A stretch of DNA of 64,000 nucleotides from Streptomyces sp. Tue6028 (lineage in GTDB: Bacteria; Actinomycetota; Actinomycetes; Streptomycetales; Streptomycetaceae). Each line of letters starts with the position of its first letter. Positions within the stretch are counted from its first letter, which is position 1. Shown piece by piece: positions 59,532 to 64,000 of this stretch. The position numbers and the translations under genes are program-made. Location of the stretch: NCBI RefSeq assembly GCF_002300165.1, contig NZ_MLCE01000003.1:124001-188000 (forward strand), written 5' to 3'. Under the pieces are notes generated by a model that worked only from the letters and a program-made list of their open reading frames with translations, was not told the origin of the DNA and did not search any database.

Positions 59532-60077
59532 GTGATCAGCGAGCCAAGCAGGCATTGCACGGTGGAGCTCCAAGCCCTGCCGTCGCGGATCGGCCAGGTC
59601 CGCAGAATCGTATCTGCGCAGTTGCGCTACTGGCATATGGACGCCCTGATAGACCGGGCCGCGCTCGGCGTGACCGAGCTGCTGTCCAACGTCCATCAGC
59701 ACGCCCAGCCCGACAAGCTGTGCACCGTGAGCATCGAGCTGCTGCTCGACCGGCTCACGGTCTCGGTGTACGACCACGACCCGCGCCTGCCCGAGGTGCG
59801 GAGCGTGGACCCCACCTCCACCTGTGGCCGTGGCCTCGCCATGGTCGCCGCGATGAGCGAGAGCTGGGGTGTGCGGCCCGAGGGCGAGTCGGGCAAGGTC
59901 GTGTGGTTCACGCTGCCGGCGCCCGCGGCGCCGGCAGCGACGCCCGTGCTCGCGGCGCCCGCGGTGGCCGCGCCCGCCCGCACCCCGTACGACACCGCCT
60001 GCGCGACCGCGCTCCGCCAGACCGTCGACGGACTCCGGCCGGAACACGCTCCCGCCCGGTCAGCCGTTGCCGGCTGA
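59532..60077 (+). CDS. Anti-sigma-type HATPase (RsbW/SpoIIAB-like)
   Basis: 181 residues from GTG 59532. The HATPase_c core is compact: GQVRRIVSAQLRYWHMDALI, RAALGVTELLSNVHQHAQPD (N box), LTVSVYDHDPRLPEVRS and CGRGLAMVAAMSESWGV (G box). The C-terminal 60 residues are Ala/Pro-rich and probably disordered. Such single-domain ATPases in Streptomyces bind or phosphorylate anti-anti-sigma proteins or regulate sigma factors. The large SpoIIE-type phosphatase at 32-35 kb carries the same type of domain. No sigma factor lies next to it. Confidence 0.88.
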   Translation: MISEPSRHCTVELQALPSRIGQVRRIVSAQLRYWHMDALIDRAALGVTELLSNVHQHAQPDKLCTVSIELLLDRLTVSVYDHDPRLPEVRSVDPTSTCGRGLAMVAAMSESWGVRPEGESGKVVWFTLPAPAAPAATPVLAAPAVAAPARTPYDTACATALRQTVDGLRPEHAPARSAVAG

Positions 60078-60084
60078 CCGGGCG
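60053..60084. terminator. Terminator between convergent genes
   Basis: A 13-bp perfect stem, CGCCCGGTCAGCC (60053-60065) with its complement at 60072-60084 and a 6-nt loop; the stop codon of the ATPase gene (60075-60077) lies in the second arm. It probably serves both the ATPase gene and the convergent exporter operon ending at 60176. Confidence 0.75.
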
Positions 60085-60175
60085 GTGAACAGCCTCTCGC
60101 ACACCTCGGGAGCATGTGCGCCGTTCGGCCTCCCGCGGCACACCCCGCCGCCGGGGCCGTACATCACCCAGCGGC

Positions 60176-62737
60176 TCACTCGGTGGCGATGGCGCGCAGC
60201 ACGTCCAGGCGTGCGGCCCTTCGCGCCGGGCGCAGGCCCGCGAGGGCTCCGGCGGCGAGGCCCACCAGCGCCACCACGACCAGCTGCACGGGCGGCATCG
60301 CGAACGCGAAGCTGCTGTCCGACGCGCCGTCGGACGCCTTGACGAGCACCCATCCGAGGAAGGCGCCGAGGGCGAGCCCGCCCGCCGTGCCGAAGGCGGC
60401 CACGAGGACCGACTCCCAGCGGACCATGGCGCGCAGCTGGGCCCGGGTCTGTCCGACCGCCCGCAGCAGGCCCAGTTCACGGGTGCGCTCGTGGACCGCG
60501 AGCGTGAGCGTGTTGGCGATGCCGAGCAGTGCGATGAGCACGGCGAGCGCGAGCAGTGCGTAGACGAGGGTCAGCATCATGTCGATGCCGCCGGCCGAGG
60601 ACTGCGCGTACTCGTCGCGGGTCTGCACCTCGGGGTTGCCGAACCTCTGGGCGACCTTTTCCACCGCCGCCCTGCCGTCGGCCGTGCTCACCCCGTCCTT
60701 GAACGAGACCGCGACGAGGGTGTCGGAGTCCTGGATGCGGTGCGGGGCCCAGGCCGCGCGGGTGATGACGTAGTCGCCCGCCAGTTCGGAGCGGCCGTAG
60801 ACGGCGCGGACGGTGAAGTCCCGCTGCTCGCCGTCGGTGAAGGTGAGCCGGGCCGTGCCGCCGGTCCTGAGGTGCTGCCGGTCGGCCTCCTGCTCGGTGA
60901 CCGCGATGCCGTCGGTGCCCAGGCCGGCCAGGGAGCCGCGGACCTCGCCGAGGTCGAAGACCTTGCCGAGCGTGACCGGATCGGTGACGGTGAGGGCGCG
61001 CCCGCTGCCGTTCACCTCGGCGACACCGCGGCCCAGGCCGACGGCGTTCTCGACGGTGGGCTGCCGGGCGATCGCGGGGGCCAGTTTCGGGCTCAGCCCA
61101 CTGCCTCCGGCGCCGAACGACGGGGTGCTCACCGCCACGTCACCCGCGAAGGACCGGGAGACGGTCTGGTCCATGGTGGCCTTGAGCGAGGCGCCGAAGA
61201 CCGTGAAGAGCGAGACGACGGCGACGCCGATCATCAGCGCGCTCGCGGTGGCGGCGGTCCGTCCGGGGCTGCGCAGGGCGTTGCGCCGGGCGAGTCCCCC
61301 GGTGACGCCGCGCAGTGTGGCGAGGGGGCTGCCGAGGATCCGTACGGCGGTCGTGGAGGCGACCGGGCCCAGCACCACGAAGGCGGCGAGGGCCAGCACC
61401 GCGCCGAGCCCGGCGAGCCACAGGGACGGATCCGCCAGTACGCCGGTGAGGGTGCTGCCGAGCGCCAGTGCGGCCAGGCCGCCACCGACCACGGCACGCG
61501 CGCGCGAGGTCCCGGACCGGTCGACCGACGTCTCCCGCAGGGCGGCGAGCGGCGCGGTGCGCCCGGCTCGGACGGCGGGGAACAGTGCGGAGCCGAGGCA
61601 GACCACGACGCCGACCGCGAGCGGCAGCAGCATCGACAGGGCACCGATCACCAACTCCCCTTCGGGGAAGGGGAATCCGATGGCCGGGAACAGCGCCTGG
61701 AGTCCGGCGGCGATGCCGACGCCGCCCGCGAGTCCCACGGCCGACGCGATCACGGCGACGACGCTCGCCTCGGCGAGGGTCGAGACGGTCACCTGGCGGC
61801 GGGAGGCCCCGAGGGCGCGCAACAGGGCGTTCTCACGGGCGCGTTGGGCGACGACGATCGCGAAGGTGTTGTGGATGGAGAAGGTCGCGACGAGGAGCGC
61901 GATGCCGGAGAAGACGAGCAGGAAGGTGGTGAAGAGGGTCAGGAACTGACTGGAGATCATGTCGGTGTTCTCCTGCGCCGACTCCTGGCCGGTGATCGCC
62001 TCGACTCCCTCGGGCAGGGCGGGTTCCAGGTCCTTGACGAGCGCGCGCTGATCGACACCCGGGCCTGCCCTCACGCGGATGCTCGCCGCCTCGCCGGGCT
62101 TCGCGGTGAGGTACTTCTCGGCGTCGGCCTGCGTCATTCCCGTGAAGGTCACCTGCGCCATGCCGTCCTCGCCGCCGAAGGTGGCGAGGCCCACGATCGT
62201 GACCGGGACCGGGTCGGGCGTGCGCAGGGTCGTCGTGTCACCGATCTTCAGGTGGCCCTTCTCGGCGGCACCCCGGTTGACGACGACCTCGCCGGACTTC
62301 GCGGGGGCGCGGCCCTCGGCGAGCCGGTAGGCGTTGAGCCGCGGGTCGTCGATCCAGTTGCCCGCGAGGGTGGGCGGGCCCTGACCGCCGACGGGTTCGC
62401 CGTCGGAGCCGACGAGTTGGCCCGCTCCCTGGATGTCGGGCGCCGCGGCGGCGACCCCCGGTGTCCGTTCGATGGTCTTCACCAGGGCGGTGTCGACGGG
62501 CCGGCGTACGCCTTGGCTCTCGCCGGGTGTGGTGATGGTGTCGGCGCTGCGGACGACGGCGTCGGTGCCCTCGGCCGCGTTGCCGAACATCGAGTCGAAG
62601 CCGGCGCGCAGCGTGTCGCCCATGACGAGGGTTCCGGCCAGGAAGGCGACGCCGAGGAAGACGGCGAAGAACGTCCCGGCGAAGCGGCGCTTGTGCGCCC
62701 TCAGGGAGGACACACTGATGCGGAGCGCGGCGTTCAT
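60176..62737 (-). CDS. FtsX-type ABC transporter permease (MacB-like)
   Basis: 853 residues from ATG 62735-62737; upstream frame is shared with the ATPase gene and is not used. N-terminal helix (RRFAGTFFAVFLGVAFLAGTLVMG), an extracellular MacB-PCD-type domain (about 45-260), then a FtsX helix bundle (FLLVFSGIALLVATFSIHN, VVVAVIASAVGLAGGVGIAAGL, LLPLAVGVVVCLGSALFPAVRAGR). A second half repeats this plan (RRNALRSPGRTAATASALMIG, then ALLALAVLIALLGIANTL, VRWESVLVAAFGTAGGLALG and the last helix). Two FtsX domains in one chain, ten helices overall. Exports a peptide, lipid or drug with the ATPase encoded next. The start overlaps the ATPase stop by ATGA. Confidence 0.92.
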   Translation of the reverse strand: MNAALRISVSSLRAHKRRFAGTFFAVFLGVAFLAGTLVMGDTLRAGFDSMFGNAAEGTDAVVRSADTITTPGESQGVRRPVDTALVKTIERTPGVAAAAPDIQGAGQLVGSDGEPVGGQGPPTLAGNWIDDPRLNAYRLAEGRAPAKSGEVVVNRGAAEKGHLKIGDTTTLRTPDPVPVTIVGLATFGGEDGMAQVTFTGMTQADAEKYLTAKPGEAASIRVRAGPGVDQRALVKDLEPALPEGVEAITGQESAQENTDMISSQFLTLFTTFLLVFSGIALLVATFSIHNTFAIVVAQRARENALLRALGASRRQVTVSTLAEASVVAVIASAVGLAGGVGIAAGLQALFPAIGFPFPEGELVIGALSMLLPLAVGVVVCLGSALFPAVRAGRTAPLAALRETSVDRSGTSRARAVVGGGLAALALGSTLTGVLADPSLWLAGLGAVLALAAFVVLGPVASTTAVRILGSPLATLRGVTGGLARRNALRSPGRTAATASALMIGVAVVSLFTVFGASLKATMDQTVSRSFAGDVAVSTPSFGAGGSGLSPKLAPAIARQPTVENAVGLGRGVAEVNGSGRALTVTDPVTLGKVFDLGEVRGSLAGLGTDGIAVTEQEADRQHLRTGGTARLTFTDGEQRDFTVRAVYGRSELAGDYVITRAAWAPHRIQDSDTLVAVSFKDGVSTADGRAAVEKVAQRFGNPEVQTRDEYAQSSAGGIDMMLTLVYALLALAVLIALLGIANTLTLAVHERTRELGLLRAVGQTRAQLRAMVRWESVLVAAFGTAGGLALGAFLGWVLVKASDGASDSSFAFAMPPVQLVVVALVGLAAGALAGLRPARRAARLDVLRAIATE

Positions 62738-63492
62738 GACGGTGCCCCCTTGGCGTCGAAGGCCTTCATCCGGTCGAGGACCCTGTCGGCCGTCGGCGAC
62801 TCCATCCGGTCCACGAGGCGTCCGTCGGCGAGGAAGACGACCTCGTCGGCGTGGGCGGCGGCGACCGGGTCGTGCGTGACCATGACGACGGTGCGGTCCA
62901 TCTGGCGCACCGCGCGGCCGAGCAGGTTCAGGACCTCCTCGCCGGAGCGGGAGTCGAGGTTGCCGGTGGGCTCGTCGGCGAAGACGACGTCGGGTTGTCC
63001 GGCGAACGCCCTTGCCACGGCGACGCGTTGCTGCTGCCCGCCGGAGAGCTCGGCAGGGCGGTGGTGGAGCCGGTCGCGCAGCCCGACCACGTCGACGAGG
63101 GCGTCGATCCAGTCGCGCGATCCCTTGGTCCCGGCGAGGTCCATGGGCAGGGTGATGTTCTCCGCGACGGTCAGCGTCGGGACCAGGTTGAAGGCCTGGA
63201 AGACGAAGCCGATGCGGTCGCGACGCAGCAGGGTCAGACGGCGGTCGTCGAGGGAGCCCAGTTCGGTGCCGCCGATGCGGGCGGTGCCCGAGGTCAGGGT
63301 GTCCAGGCCGGCCGCGCAGTGCATGAGGGTGGACTTGCCGGAGCCCGAGGGCCCCATGATCGCGGTGAAGCGGCCGGCCGGGAAGCCGACGCTCACCCCG
63401 TCCAGGGCCCTCACGGCGGTGTCCCCGCTGCCGTACACCTTGACGGCGTCGGTGACGCGGGCCGCGTCCCGGGTGGCGGTCGTGGTGGTCAC
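62734..63492 (-). CDS. ABC transporter ATP-binding protein (MacB/LolD type)
   Basis: 252 residues from GTG 63490-63492. Walker A MGPSGSGKSTLMH, Q-loop FQAFNLVPTLTVAENI, signature LSGGQQQRVAVARAF, Walker B VVFADEPTGNLDSRSG and H-loop VTHDPVAAAHADEV are intact. The N-terminus TDAVKVYGSGDTAVRALDGVS is typical of the class that powers FtsX permeases. It overlaps the permease gene by ATGA and the upstream SHOCT gene by GTGA, so the three form a tight operon. Confidence 0.93.
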   Translation of the reverse strand: MTTTTATRDAARVTDAVKVYGSGDTAVRALDGVSVGFPAGRFTAIMGPSGSGKSTLMHCAAGLDTLTSGTARIGGTELGSLDDRRLTLLRRDRIGFVFQAFNLVPTLTVAENITLPMDLAGTKGSRDWIDALVDVVGLRDRLHHRPAELSGGQQQRVAVARAFAGQPDVVFADEPTGNLDSRSGEEVLNLLGRAVRQMDRTVVMVTHDPVAAAHADEVVFLADGRLVDRMESPTADRVLDRMKAFDAKGAPS

Positions 63493-63794
63493 GCCGCACC
63501 GCCCTTGCCCGTGCGGCCGAACTGCTCGTCGAGGACGGAGAGACGGCGCCAGTACTCGTCCTCGTCGATCTCTCCGGAGGCGAAACGGCGGCCGAGCACG
63601 GCGATCGGCTCGTCGCCGACCGGACGGCCGTCGGCGGGGCCGAAGGCGCCCGTCCCGCGCCACGGGCCACGCCGGCCGCGCCAGGCGGTGCGGCGCAGGA
63701 CGGTCACGACGCCGATCACGACGGCCGCCCAGATGAGCGGGAAGAAGAGGATCCACGGGCCGGGCCCGCCGTCCCAGTTCGCCAGGGTCTGCAT
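63489..63794 (-). CDS. Small membrane protein with SHOCT domain
   Basis: 101 residues, start ATG 63792-63794. One hydrophobic helix (PWILFFPLIWAAVVIGVVTVL) then a basic RRTAWRGRRGPWRGTG loop and a C-terminal SHOCT motif (PIAVLGRRFASGEIDEDEYWRRLSVLDEQF). SHOCT domains of this kind often serve as oligomerisation elements near membrane ATPases. It is the first gene of the exporter operon and is coupled (GTGA) to the ATP-binding protein gene, so it may help assemble or regulate the exporter. Confidence 0.85.
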   Translation of the reverse strand: MQTLANWDGGPGPWILFFPLIWAAVVIGVVTVLRRTAWRGRRGPWRGTGAFGPADGRPVGDEPIAVLGRRFASGEIDEDEYWRRLSVLDEQFGRTGKGGAA

Positions 63795-63951
63795 CTCGGG
63801 TCATCTCCTCGGTGGGATGCGATGGGTTCGTTGCGATGCATCGAGACTGGCTCCGGGAGGGGGTCCGAGTCGTCGTACGGCCAGCGGCCGTACGCGTACC
63901 TCCCCGGGAGTACGCGGGGGGCCGTCGGCTGCTTCCTGCGCGACCTCGACC

Positions 63952-63973
63952 CTGTACCTATCAGTATGTACAG
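63952..63973. promoter_or_regulatory. Inverted repeat in the divergent region at the right edge
   Basis: CTGTAC-(10 nt)-GTACAG, arms perfect, with the centre CTATCAGTAT. It sits between the SHOCT/exporter operon and the gene starting at 63981, as expected for a TetR- or MarR-type operator controlling both. Confidence 0.55.
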
Positions 63974-63980
63974 TGAGCTC

Positions 63981-64000
63981 ATGAGCACCGAGGAGCGACT
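63981..64000 (+). CDS. Start of a gene cut by the window edge, probably a regulator
   Basis: Only MSTEER is visible (ATG 63981). The position next to a palindrome and opposite an exporter operon is the usual place of a TetR-type repressor, but no domain can be seen. GTG at 63973 is another possible start. Confidence 0.3.

Noticed and set aside
60116..63736. 1206-residue plus-strand frame across the ABC exporter
   Set aside because: Antisense shadow of intact FtsX permease and ATPase genes.
1..64000. Insertion sequences, phage integrase or attachment sites
   Set aside because: No transposase or recombinase motif and no flanking duplication was found. The tRNA-like relic at 1.6 kb could be an old integration site, but no integrase lies nearby.

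Overview
The window is high-GC actinobacterial DNA and reads as Streptomyces. Third-position GC is very high, GTG starts and ATGA/GTGA stop-start overlaps are frequent, and the families are typical of the genus: a SpoIIE-type PAS/GAF phosphatase, PucR-like and DeoR regulators, an ECF sigma factor fused to a CAP domain, a TerD-type protein and an Rv1733c-type protein. It is a chromosomal accessory/core mixture. I see no rRNA, intact tRNA, CRISPR array, insertion sequence or origin.

Layout. 1-5.2 kb: tail of a secreted GH27 alpha-galactosidase, a decayed tRNA(Sec)-like gene, an orphan LanC-like protein and a patch of small orphan genes with less typical base composition. 5.3-7.2 kb: a membrane protein, then a decay zone with the tail of a cytochrome P450 and the tail of an alpha/beta hydrolase. 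7.25-24.3 kb: the most interesting region, two divergent catabolic units around a control region at 15.86-15.94 kb. The leftward unit encodes a small unknown protein, a NuoF-like flavo-iron-sulfur protein, a ferredoxin, an ADP-forming acyl-CoA ligase, two acyl-CoA dehydrogenases, a 3-hydroxyacyl-CoA dehydrogenase and a TetR regulator. The rightward unit encodes a Rieske oxygenase, a complete PotDBCA-like ABC importer, an FAD amine oxidase and an aldehyde dehydrogenase. Two near-identical 20-bp palindromes lie between them. 24.3-29.2 kb: the sigma-CAP fusion, a hydrolase relic, a choline-dehydrogenase-like GMC enzyme and an aldehyde dehydrogenase wrecked by an internal deletion.

29.6-37 kb: a lipid-kinase-like membrane protein, a metallo-beta-lactamase-fold protein, a roughly 1000-residue SpoIIE-type phosphatase and an MFS permease. 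37-40 kb: a GAF/PucR regulator and a 3-hydroxybutyrate dehydrogenase, probably functionally linked to the permease. 40-50 kb: Nudix hydrolase, apolipoprotein N-acyltransferase, O-antigen-ligase-like and PH-like membrane proteins, a glutamate-racemase-like enzyme, an HpnB-like glycosyltransferase, a TerD/TerA-type fusion, a MOSC protein and an Rv1733c-like protein. 50-64 kb: a beta-helix/AAA+ ATPase fusion, a membrane-bound hydrolase, a DeoR regulator, an SRPBCC protein, an intergenic 42-bp repeat, a cysteine-synthase-fold enzyme, an anti-sigma-type ATPase and a MacB/FtsX-type ABC exporter operon. The first codons of a divergent gene lie at the right edge.

Working model for the divergent region: an N-substituted (perhaps quaternary) amine is imported by the Pot-like system and attacked by the Rieske oxygenase and the amine oxidase. 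The resulting aldehyde is oxidised to an acid, thioesterified by the CoA ligase and processed by the acyl-CoA and hydroxyacyl-CoA dehydrogenases. The NuoF-like protein and ferredoxin are candidates for the NADH-to-oxygenase electron supply, and the TetR protein for control of both units. Gene families are read from sequence; the pathway is inference.
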